This document shows, one piece after another, positions 16,584-23,695 of a stretch of DNA of 47,174 bases. Position 1 is the stretch's first letter; every line of letters starts with the position of its first letter. The position numbers and the translations under genes are program-made. Origin of the DNA: an uncultured Pelagibacteraceae bacterium (lineage in GTDB: Bacteria; Pseudomonadota; Alphaproteobacteria; Pelagibacterales; Pelagibacteraceae); contig CACJDW010000001.1 of assembly GCA_902592275.1 (NCBI GenBank), positions 1 to 47,174 on the forward strand, given 5' to 3'. The notes under the pieces were generated by a model. It was given only the letters and a program-made list of their open reading frames with translations. It was not told the origin of the DNA and made no database searches.

Positions 16584-18053
16584 ATGACGGATTTAGAAAA
16601 ACATGTTAACCAGCCAGGTAGAGCAAAACTAGTAAAGAAAGTTCGAGAAAAAATTAACGAACTTGGAATAACTTATATTTATTATCAATTCATTTCTGTA
16701 ACAGGAAGAGTTGTTGGTAAAGGTATACCTGCAGATCACTGGGAAAGAACAGCAGAAAAAGGATTTCAATTAGTTTACGGTGCTACTGCAAACTTGTTCT
16801 TAGATCGTCATAATAATTACATAGGATATGGACCAGAAGCTATGGAGCTTGTTGGAATACCTGATCCTGAAACTTTTGTTCAGTTACCATGGGATAAAAG
16901 AGTTGGAAGAGTATTTGTAACTTGTTTTAGAAACAGAGAAGAAAGAGTAAATCCAGGTGGTCATTTAACTTCAGATTGCAGAGGAAATCTAAGAATTTTC
17001 ATGGATGAATTTAAGAAAAAACATGGTCTAGAATTAAGAGTTGGTACTGAGCCTGAAATGATGTGGTTAACAAAAAATGAAGATGGAACACCTACAGGTA
17101 AGGGTTTTTCTAAACCATTCTGTTATCATATTGATCAATTCGAGTCATTAAGACCAGTATTTATGAAGGTTATTGAATACGCAAAAGCCATGGGTCTTGA
17201 TATGATTCAAGGGGATCACGAGGATGCTCCTGGCCAATTAGAATTAAACTGGACCTATGATAATGTTTTAAGAAACGCAGATAGATTATCAACCTACAGA
17301 CAAATTTGTGCTCAAGTTGCAAGAGAACATAATTTAATCGCCTGCTTTATGACAAAACCATTTATGGGTGTTTCTGCAAGTGGTTGTCATACAAATATGT
17401 CTTTATGGAAAGGTGGAAAAATAAAAGTTAACAAACTTGGAAACAAAACTCTACCAGGTGTAGAAGAGGTATTTAGTTATGTTGAGGGTGGAACTAATAC
17501 TTTCATGCCTGATACAAAAGATATGCAATTACCAGGTAAAATTGGTTTGCAATCAATTGCGGGTATCATGAAGCACTTACCAGCATTAACAGCTCTTGGT
17601 TCTTCAACTGTAAATTCTTATAGAAGATTATGGGATCAAGGTTTTTGGGCACCAGTGTATGCTGACTGGGGATATCAAAACAGAACTTGTGGTTTAAGAG
17701 TTTCTGCTCCAGGAAGATTTGAATATAGATCAGTAGACTCTATGCATAATCCTTATCTATTAGGTGCTGCTTTATTAAAAGCTTGCGACGAAGGTATAAC
17801 TAAAAAAATGAAACCAGCAGCTCCAGAATCTAGAAATATTTATGAAGCTCAAAAAGCTGGTAAAGATGTTAAAAAACTTCCATTAAGTTTAGGTGAAGCT
17901 TTGGATAGACTGGCAGAAGATGAAGTAATCAAATCTGCAATGCCAGATGAAATGTATAAAGTTTTCCATTGGTACAAAAACGATGAGTGGGAAAGATTTC
18001 TTGGTGCAACGACACAATGGGATCTGGACACTTATCTTGATTGTCTACCGTAG
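16584..18053 (+). CDS. Glutamine-synthetase-like gamma-glutamylamide ligase (first paralogue)
   Basis: A GlnA-fold ATP-dependent ligase joining the gamma-carboxyl of glutamate to ammonia or an amine. I start it at the ATG at 16584: GAGGGG at 16574-16579 lies at proper distance, whereas the GTG at 16578 overlaps that ribosome site. This gives 489 residues. Visible are EPEMMW (metal-binding Glu), GDHEDAPGQLELNW, the ATP/glutamate loop FMGVSASGCHTNMSLW and SAPGRFEYRSVDSMHNPYL. It is longer than gamma-glutamylmethylamide synthetase (about 440) and has EDAPGQLE rather than EDANGQFE, so I do not name it gmaS; it may be a GS type III-like enzyme for ammonia or another methylamine. It heads the mgsABC genes. 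Confidence 0.82.
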   Translation: MTDLEKHVNQPGRAKLVKKVREKINELGITYIYYQFISVTGRVVGKGIPADHWERTAEKGFQLVYGATANLFLDRHNNYIGYGPEAMELVGIPDPETFVQLPWDKRVGRVFVTCFRNREERVNPGGHLTSDCRGNLRIFMDEFKKKHGLELRVGTEPEMMWLTKNEDGTPTGKGFSKPFCYHIDQFESLRPVFMKVIEYAKAMGLDMIQGDHEDAPGQLELNWTYDNVLRNADRLSTYRQICAQVAREHNLIACFMTKPFMGVSASGCHTNMSLWKGGKIKVNKLGNKTLPGVEEVFSYVEGGTNTFMPDTKDMQLPGKIGLQSIAGIMKHLPALTALGSSTVNSYRRLWDQGFWAPVYADWGYQNRTCGLRVSAPGRFEYRSVDSMHNPYLLGAALLKACDEGITKKMKPAAPESRNIYEAQKAGKDVKKLPLSLGEALDRLAEDEVIKSAMPDEMYKVFHWYKNDEWERFLGATTQWDLDTYLDCLP

Positions 18054-18085
18054 GTCACAGAAATAGATAGAAAGGGTATAAATAT

Positions 18086-19030
18086 ATGTGTGGGATAGCA
18101 GGTTTAATTCATAGAGGAAAATCCTCAAATGTTGGAAGCGAACTACAAGGTATGCTTCAAGCATTAAAACATAGAGGAGAAGACTCAACAGGTTACGCTT
18201 TATATGGAGATACTGATGGTAAAAATTTCATTATGCGTTTTAAAGTGGGTGAAAACGTAGGTGAAGGAAGTTCATCGGTTATGGAAGATGTATCTGTATA
18301 TGATGAAAGAAAAAAAATTGTAGACCAAACTCTAGCTGAGATGGGAGCTAAAGTAGTTAAAGAAGAGAGAACTCTTCCCTACTCGCTTAGATATGAGATT
18401 GATTATGATACAAAAGATTTATTAGATTTTTCACAAAGAATTGAAAGTATTCCAGGAGTTGAAATTCTATCTATGGGAAAATCATTAGAAGTAATTAAAG
18501 ATCTTGGTAATGCTAAAATGGTCTGTGATAGATATAGCTTAGACAAAGTAGTTGGAACACATGCTATTGGTCATGCTAGAATGGCAACAGAGTCTGGTGT
18601 AGATATTAAATCTGCTCACCCGTTCTGGGGTTATCCATTTAGCGACGTATCTGTAGTACATAATGGACAATTAACTAACTATTGGAATAACAGAAGAGTT
18701 CTAGAAAATAAAGGTATGAGATTTATGTCTGAGTGTGACTCAGAATTAATCGCAGTTTATCTTGCAGAAAAAATGAGAGATGGCGCAACCTTAGAAGAAG
18801 GAATGAAAGAGTCTTTAACTGGTTTAGATGGAGTTTTCACATACTTCGTTGCTACCAAAGACTCATTAGGTATGGCAAAAGACACTATGGCTGCAAAACC
18901 TTTGGTTTTATATGAATCTGACGATTTAGTTGCAATGGGATCAGAAGAAATAGCAATAAGATCAGTTTTACCACAAGAAATTGATACTTATGATCCTTTT
19001 GATGGGGAGGTGAAAGTATGGCAAATCTAA
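18086..19030 (+). CDS. mgsA: N-methylglutamate synthase subunit A, class II amidotransferase domain
   Basis: The amidotransferase-like subunit of N-methylglutamate synthase, related to PurF and the N-terminal domain of glutamate synthase. It begins MCGIAGL, with the catalytic Cys exposed after removal of Met1, which fixes the ATG at 18086. Conserved blocks include ALKHRGEDSTGYALY, GHARMATESG, SAHPFW, VVHNGQLTNYWNNR and the late ECDSELIAVYLA. At 314 residues it is one domain only, as expected when the synthase is split over three genes. It overlaps mgsB by 13 bases, and the mgsB ribosome site GGGGAGG lies inside its last codons. In the pathway it handles gamma-glutamylmethylamide as the amide donor. 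Confidence 0.88.
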   Translation: MCGIAGLIHRGKSSNVGSELQGMLQALKHRGEDSTGYALYGDTDGKNFIMRFKVGENVGEGSSSVMEDVSVYDERKKIVDQTLAEMGAKVVKEERTLPYSLRYEIDYDTKDLLDFSQRIESIPGVEILSMGKSLEVIKDLGNAKMVCDRYSLDKVVGTHAIGHARMATESGVDIKSAHPFWGYPFSDVSVVHNGQLTNYWNNRRVLENKGMRFMSECDSELIAVYLAEKMRDGATLEEGMKESLTGLDGVFTYFVATKDSLGMAKDTMAAKPLVLYESDDLVAMGSEEIAIRSVLPQEIDTYDPFDGEVKVWQI

Positions 19031-19872
19031 AAACAGTATCTAAAAAGTCAAAAGCCCAATCAATGGGTATGCACACTGAGGTATTAACAGGAAGAACTCA
19101 GCAAAAATTCTTTAATCCTGATGAAGCAGAAAACTTTTATTACTTTGGCACATACGATGTAGATTTTAATAAAAGAACAGAGCTTGATGTTAAAGACATG
19201 ACAGCACCTGAAGCTAATAAAGAAATCGATAACTTAATGAGTCAAGGATACGGAACAATAGTTATTAAAAACCCTCAAGGTAAACACAGTCTAGGAGTTG
19301 GTATTTTAAATAAACTGAATTTAATTTTTGAAGGAAGTTTAGGGTATTTCGGCATGGGTTCTTGTGATGGTCCAATCGTTAGAATTAATGGAAGAGTTGG
19401 ATGGTCATGTGCAGAAAATTTAATGGCTGGTAAAGTAGTGATTGAAAAAAATGCTGGATCTTGTTTTGGTGCGGCAATTAGAGGTGGAGATTTAATTTGT
19501 AAAGGTAGTGTTGGTGCCAGAACTGGTATTGATATGAAAGGTGGAACTATAATAATTGGTGGTGACGCTGGTGCATTTACTGGTTTCATGATGCAAAGAG
19601 GAAGAATAATTATTCTTGGAAATGTAGGAATAAATTTAGGTGACTCAATGTACGATGGGACAATTTTCGTAGGTGGAGAAATTGGATCATATGGTAGTGA
19701 TGCAGTAGACGCTGAGTTAACTAAAAGCGATCAAGATTGGCTAAAAAGAAAATTAAAAGTAGCTGAGATTGGTGAAAATTTTGATGTTAGTAAAATGAAA
19801 AAAATTGTAGCTGGTAAAAAACTTTGGAATTATGACAATTTGGAACCTACAGAGAAGAAGGGAGCAATATAA
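19018..19872 (+). CDS. mgsB: N-methylglutamate synthase subunit B (GXGXG domain)
   Basis: A 284-residue protein corresponding to the C-terminal GXGXG beta-helix domain of glutamate synthase large subunit. The repeated Gly-rich ladder is obvious across residues about 110-235: GSLGYFGMGSCDGP, NAGSCFGAAIRGG, GSVGARTGIDMKGG, GGDAGAFTGFMMQRG, GNVGINLGDSMYDG and GGEIGSYGSDA. The N-terminal 60 residues form a small domain of unknown role. It is structural rather than catalytic and helps assemble the synthase. The start overlaps mgsA and the stop shares one base with the mgsC ATG (TAATG), so the three subunits are translationally coupled. Confidence 0.9.
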   Translation: MANLKTVSKKSKAQSMGMHTEVLTGRTQQKFFNPDEAENFYYFGTYDVDFNKRTELDVKDMTAPEANKEIDNLMSQGYGTIVIKNPQGKHSLGVGILNKLNLIFEGSLGYFGMGSCDGPIVRINGRVGWSCAENLMAGKVVIEKNAGSCFGAAIRGGDLICKGSVGARTGIDMKGGTIIIGGDAGAFTGFMMQRGRIIILGNVGINLGDSMYDGTIFVGGEIGSYGSDAVDAELTKSDQDWLKRKLKVAEIGENFDVSKMKKIVAGKKLWNYDNLEPTEKKGAI

Positions 19873-21284
19873 TGCCTAAGAAGAAATCTAAAAAAGTTAA
19901 AAAAAATGGAAAAGGTGTTGGTGGAAAAGCTGATGTCCATGCACATGAAGAAGGTAAAAGAAACAAAAGTTTATTAGGTCATAATGCTATCTTCACTCCA
20001 GAAGTAATAGATGATATTCATATTAAATCTCAATTAGGAAGATACAGAATGCGAGGAATGGCATTGATGAAAAAAATTCCTACTTTTGATGATTTGGTTT
20101 TCTTACCTGGAACACTAACTAGATTTGTAATCGAAGGTTACAGAGAAAAATGTGAAACAAAAACTGTTATTGGACCAAGATGCGAAAATCCAATTGAGCT
20201 AGATATTCCAGTTTATATTACAGGAATGAGTTTTGGTGCCCTTTCTTATGAAGCAAAAACTGCTTTAGCAAGAGGAGCAACAATGGCAGGAAGTGCTACA
20301 TGTTCTGGAGAAGGTGGAATGATACCTGATGAAAGAAGATATTCTGAAAAATGGTACTACCAATGTATCCAATCAAGATACGGTTTTAATCCTCATCATG
20401 CACAATTAGCAGATGGTATTGAAGTATTTATTGGACAAGGACAAAAAGTAGGAATGGGTGGACACTTAATGGGTCAAAAAGTTACTGACCAAGTAGCTGA
20501 GATGAGATCATTACCATCTGGTATCGACCAAAGATCTCCAGCAAGACACCCTGACTGGCTAGGACCGGATGATTTAGCTCTAAAAGTAGAGGAGTTAAGA
20601 CAGTTAACAAAAAATAAAGTGCCAATTCAATTAAAGTTAGGTGCATCTAAAGTTTATGATGATGTTCGTATGGCTGCGAAATGTGATCCAGATTCTATTT
20701 ATTTAGACGGAATGGAAGGATCAACTGGAGCAGGACCACACATTGCTGCTGCTAATACTGGAATTCCAGGAATTGCAGCAATTAGAGAAGCAAGAAGAGC
20801 AATTGATGATGTAGGTAAAACTGGAAAAGTTACTTTAATTTATGCTGGTGGAATTAGAGATGGTGCTGATATGGCAAAAGCTTTAGCTCTTGGAGCTGAT
20901 GCAATAGCTATTGGTACTGGATCAATGATTGCATTAAATTGTAACAAAGATATCCCAGAAGCAAACTTTGAAAAAGAAATGGGAGTAAAAGCAGGTGAAT
21001 GTTATCACTGCCATACAGGACGTTGCCCAGTAGGAGTTGCTACACAAGATCCTAAGTTAAGAGCAAGATTAAACCCTGATGATGCAGCATTAAGAGTTTA
21101 TAATTATCTTCACTCGATGACTTTAGAGGCTCAGCTTTTAGCAAGAGCTTGTGGAAAAACAAATATCCACTCTTTAGAGCCTGAAGATTTAGCTGCTTTA
21201 ACATCTGAAGCATCAGCTTTAGCTAAAGTTCCATTAGCTGGAACTAACTACACAGTTGGTGTTGATAACTACCACAAAATATAG
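19872..21284 (+). CDS. mgsC: N-methylglutamate synthase subunit C (FMN-binding glutamate-synthase-like)
   Basis: The FMN- and iron-sulfur-bearing catalytic subunit, matching the central domain of glutamate synthase, 470 residues. After a Lys-rich leader (MPKKKSKKV...), the TIM-barrel shows YITGMSFGALSYEAK, ATCSGEGGMIPDER, GQGQKVGMGGHL, PIQLKLGAS, YLDGMEGSTGAGP, LIYAGGIRDGADMAKALALGADA and then the Fe-S cysteine cluster CYHCHTGRCPVGVATQ near residue 380. With MgsA and MgsB it makes N-methylglutamate from gamma-glutamylmethylamide or methylamine plus glutamate. It is coupled to mgsB by a one-base overlap and followed 8 bases later by a gene with the same Lys-rich leader. Confidence 0.92.
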   Translation: MPKKKSKKVKKNGKGVGGKADVHAHEEGKRNKSLLGHNAIFTPEVIDDIHIKSQLGRYRMRGMALMKKIPTFDDLVFLPGTLTRFVIEGYREKCETKTVIGPRCENPIELDIPVYITGMSFGALSYEAKTALARGATMAGSATCSGEGGMIPDERRYSEKWYYQCIQSRYGFNPHHAQLADGIEVFIGQGQKVGMGGHLMGQKVTDQVAEMRSLPSGIDQRSPARHPDWLGPDDLALKVEELRQLTKNKVPIQLKLGASKVYDDVRMAAKCDPDSIYLDGMEGSTGAGPHIAAANTGIPGIAAIREARRAIDDVGKTGKVTLIYAGGIRDGADMAKALALGADAIAIGTGSMIALNCNKDIPEANFEKEMGVKAGECYHCHTGRCPVGVATQDPKLRARLNPDDAALRVYNYLHSMTLEAQLLARACGKTNIHSLEPEDLAALTSEASALAKVPLAGTNYTVGVDNYHKI

Positions 21285-21292
21285 AGGTAACT

Positions 21293-21703
21293 ATGCCAAA
21301 GAAAAAAAGTAAAAAAGTAGCAAAAACAAAAGAGATTAAAGGTCAGTTAGGTAAAAAGAAAGAGACTGCCAGAGAAAAAATGATTGGTCAGTCTATTGGT
21401 TACAGATACGACGTTAATCTTTTACCGGACTATTCTAAGCTAACTCCATTTCTTAAGAAATATATAGAAGCGATGGGATGGGATGATTTAAATTGGTTGG
21501 AAGATGTACATATGGGTTATGAAGAAGATAGACCTGCTGTATTCTGTAGAAATGCAAATGGTTGGGTTACAATTCCAAAGTCAATTAAACTCCCAAACAA
21601 TCAACAAGATAGAGATATGATTGCTAGAGAACTTTTAGTTAAGTTTCAAATGTCTCCAAAACATCCACTTGTTGATTTGAAAAAAGCTTATTTAAAATTT
21701 TAA
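21293..21703 (+). CDS. Uncharacterised protein coupled to mgsC
   Basis: I do not recognise this 136-residue soluble protein. Its first nine residues, MPKKKSKKV, are identical to the start of MgsC immediately upstream, followed by a further Lys-rich low-complexity stretch to about residue 35. The remaining 100 residues are a normal globular sequence rich in aromatic residues (MGWDDLNWLEDVHMGYEEDRP, CRNANGWVTIP) with no known motif. A ribosome site AGAGGTAA lies just before the ATG, 8 bases behind mgsC, and a terminator follows, so it is the last gene of the mgs transcript. A role as an accessory or assembly factor of the synthase is plausible but unproven. Confidence 0.75.
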   Translation: MPKKKSKKVAKTKEIKGQLGKKKETAREKMIGQSIGYRYDVNLLPDYSKLTPFLKKYIEAMGWDDLNWLEDVHMGYEEDRPAVFCRNANGWVTIPKSIKLPNNQQDRDMIARELLVKFQMSPKHPLVDLKKAYLKF

Positions 21704-21730
21704 TATTTCAATTAAAAGTTGATTTTTTTT

Positions 21731-21763
21731 AAAAACCTAATGCACAAGCTAGGTTTTTAAACG
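21731..21763 (+). terminator. Intrinsic terminator ending the mgs transcript
   Basis: A 9-bp stem, AAAAACCTA (21731-21739) with TAGGTTTTT (21750-21758), closes a 10-base loop; the 3' arm itself provides the U-rich tail. It lies about 28 bases after the 136-residue gene and leaves about 70 bases for a separate amt promoter. Confidence 0.65.
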
Positions 21764-21827
21764 TTTTTATATTTGTATCGAATCATAAAATTTAATAGGC
21801 TCCCATAAACTAATATGGAGAGAGAAT

Positions 21828-23228
21828 ATGACTGATCAGTTAGGTGCTCTTACAACCATATTTACGGAATTTTACTACTGGGTGACAGTAGTACTGATGT
21901 TCTTAATTCACGTCGGTTTCTGTATGTATGAAGTTGGAGCTTCTCGATACAAACACCATCAACATACTCTTATGAAAAACACCATGCTGATACCATTGGT
22001 AACAGTAACATGGTTTTTATTTGGTTGGTGGATTTACTGGGCTTTTCCAACAGGACCTGGATTAGCACCATCAATAATGAATGAAAGTGCTGCACTAGTT
22101 ACAGATGAATCTGCATTTAGTGCTACATGGTATACAGCAACAAGTGAATTAATGGCTGTCAACTTAGGAGACCATATTTCTGGTGTCTTCTGGGCTGCCT
22201 TTTTACTTTTCTCTTGGACAGCTGCTTCTATCGTTTCTGGAGCTATCATTGAAAGAATTACGACTTTTGCATTTGGTATTTTAGCAATTGCAATTGGTTC
22301 TGTATTTTGGACAATTGATGCTGCATGGGGATGGCACTTCGACGGCTGGATGTTGAAACTTCTAGGATATCATGATGCGTACGCATCAGGGGTAATTCAC
22401 GCAATTGCGGGTGGATTTGCTTTAGGTGTTCTAATGGTTTTAGGACCGAGAATTGGTAAGTTTTCGTCTAGCGGTGAACCAAGAAACATCGGACCAAGAA
22501 ATCCTTGGTTAGTAACAGTTGGATTATTTTTAATTTATACTGGTTTCTGGGGATTTTATGCAGCATGTAACATACCTATTTTCGACCTAGGACCTGAGTA
22601 TGGTATGGAAGGTATATCTTACTGGACAGCAACTAATATCTACGTAACACCAACTACACTTAGTGGTATTACATTTAACTTCTTGATGTCATTATCAGGA
22701 GGATTATTAGCTGGATACTGGATTGCTAAAGGAGATCCTTTCTGGACTTACTCAAGTGGTCTAGCAGGTGTGATCTGTGCTTCGGCTGGAAATGATTTAT
22801 ATCACCCAATTCAAGCAATGATCATTGGTATGATCGGTGTTGTTATTGCATACAAACTACATTACTGGGTTGAACGTAAGTTCAAAATTGATGATGCAGT
22901 TGGTGCCGTAGCAGTGCATGGTTATGCTGGATTTGTAGGTCTTGTTATTTGTGGTTTTGTCTTAAATGGTTATCCATCATCTGGTTACAGTGTTGGTGCT
23001 ATGTGGGACGGAACAACTTATGCAACAATTAATCCATTAGGACAGTTCATCGGAGCATTAATAATGTTCGTTGTTCTTGGACTAATACCAGGCTACATCA
23101 TAGCTAAAGTTCTTAACGGAATGGGCAAATTAAGAATCCCACGTGAAGTTGAGATAGCTGGATTAGACTATGAAATGATGGAATCTGCTAAAGAAGATGA
23201 AAAGGCAGTTTCATCTGCAACCAGGTAA
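21828..23228 (+). CDS. amt: Ammonium/methylammonium transporter
   Basis: Amt/Mep/Rh-family channel, 466 residues with about eleven membrane segments. The two pore histidines are present in ASGVIHAIAGG and VAVHGYAGFVG, with the family WGWH segment and the IDDAVGAVAVHG block near the end; FTEFYYW begins the first membrane span. A GGAGAGAGA ribosome site precedes the ATG. It has its own short promoter region after the mgs terminator. Given the flanking methylamine genes, monomethylamine as well as ammonium could be carried; the motif set does not separate the two. No PII (glnK) gene accompanies it. Instead a 76-residue membrane protein follows after 11 bases. Confidence 0.92.
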   Translation: MTDQLGALTTIFTEFYYWVTVVLMFLIHVGFCMYEVGASRYKHHQHTLMKNTMLIPLVTVTWFLFGWWIYWAFPTGPGLAPSIMNESAALVTDESAFSATWYTATSELMAVNLGDHISGVFWAAFLLFSWTAASIVSGAIIERITTFAFGILAIAIGSVFWTIDAAWGWHFDGWMLKLLGYHDAYASGVIHAIAGGFALGVLMVLGPRIGKFSSSGEPRNIGPRNPWLVTVGLFLIYTGFWGFYAACNIPIFDLGPEYGMEGISYWTATNIYVTPTTLSGITFNFLMSLSGGLLAGYWIAKGDPFWTYSSGLAGVICASAGNDLYHPIQAMIIGMIGVVIAYKLHYWVERKFKIDDAVGAVAVHGYAGFVGLVICGFVLNGYPSSGYSVGAMWDGTTYATINPLGQFIGALIMFVVLGLIPGYIIAKVLNGMGKLRIPREVEIAGLDYEMMESAKEDEKAVSSATR

Positions 23229-23239
23229 AGGAGGAAAAT

Positions 23240-23470
23240 ATGGCTACAGTTACAAACTGGATAGATCACCTTAATAAGCCAGCAGAAGAAGTTGCTGGTG
23301 CAATTTACCCTGGTGCTGGATCTGTTGAAGGCATACTGGTAATCATTGCATTGATCTTATGGGTTGGTTGGCACATTTTAACAGCAAAATCGGAAAGTGA
23401 TGAACTTTCAAGACTTGCTAGAAAAAGACATAGTGCTAACGATCACAAAAGCAATATTACCGACTGGTAA
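23240..23470 (+). CDS. Small single-span membrane protein after amt
   Basis: An unrecognised 76-residue protein. Residues about 29-49 (VEGILVIIALILWVGWHILTA) form one membrane helix, preceded by an N-terminal segment with a PGAGS turn and followed by a basic and polar tail (RLARKRHS). A strong ribosome site AAAGGAGG lies before the ATG, only 11 bases after amt, and a terminator follows immediately, so amt and this gene form a two-gene unit. It occupies the position normally taken by glnK beside amt, and could be an Amt-associated small protein; there is no direct evidence. Confidence 0.75.
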   Translation: MATVTNWIDHLNKPAEEVAGAIYPGAGSVEGILVIIALILWVGWHILTAKSESDELSRLARKRHSANDHKSNITDW

Positions 23471-23485
23471 TTCAAATTAAAATTT

Positions 23486-23515
23486 GGGCGCTACTTAAAT
23501 GTAGCGCCCTTTTTT
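23486..23515 (+). terminator. Intrinsic terminator after the amt unit
   Basis: A perfect 9-bp GC-rich stem, GGGCGCTAC (23486-23494) with GTAGCGCCC (23501-23509), has a 6-base loop and is followed by six T. It lies 16 bases past the stop of the 76-residue gene. This is one of the clearest terminators in the window. Confidence 0.92.
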
Positions 23516-23528
23516 ATGTTCTAAACTT

Positions 23529-23678
23529 ATGGAAGATAATAAAGAAGAACTAAGGCCCTCAAAAATGAGGGGTGTAGCATTTCCTAAGGCCAAGTATGGT
23601 GCAATACTAGCTGTAATTGTAATTATTGTTGTAAATTTAATTTATTATAAAGAAACAATTTTATCTTTTTTTAAATAA
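23529..23678 (+). CDS. Possible 49-residue single-span membrane protein
   Basis: An ATG-started frame of 49 codons begins 13 bases after the amt terminator. The product has a charged N-terminus (MEDNKEELRPSKMRG), a hydrophobic helix at about residues 24-40 (GAILAVIVIIVVNLIYY) and a short basic tail, which is the layout of a real small membrane protein. It ends 17 bases before gmaS and fills a spacer that would otherwise be long for this genome. No good ribosome site or promoter is visible, so I hold it as likely but not certain. No function can be given. Confidence 0.55.
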   Translation: MEDNKEELRPSKMRGVAFPKAKYGAILAVIVIIVVNLIYYKETILSFFK

Positions 23679-23695
23679 TTGTGTTAACTTAAATT

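Noticed and set aside
19275..19589. Pro/Ile-rich minus-strand frame inside mgsB
   Set aside because: It mirrors the Gly-rich GXGXG repeats of mgsB read backwards, which gives Pro-rich nonsense.
19600..19720. Gly-rich periodic DNA in mgsB as a possible tandem repeat
   Set aside because: The period comes from the GXGXG protein ladder; the DNA copies are not similar enough for a sequence repeat.
21704..21827. Possible riboswitch before amt
   Set aside because: The spacer is explained by the mgs terminator plus about 70 AT-rich bases; no further stem structure or conserved-looking core was found.
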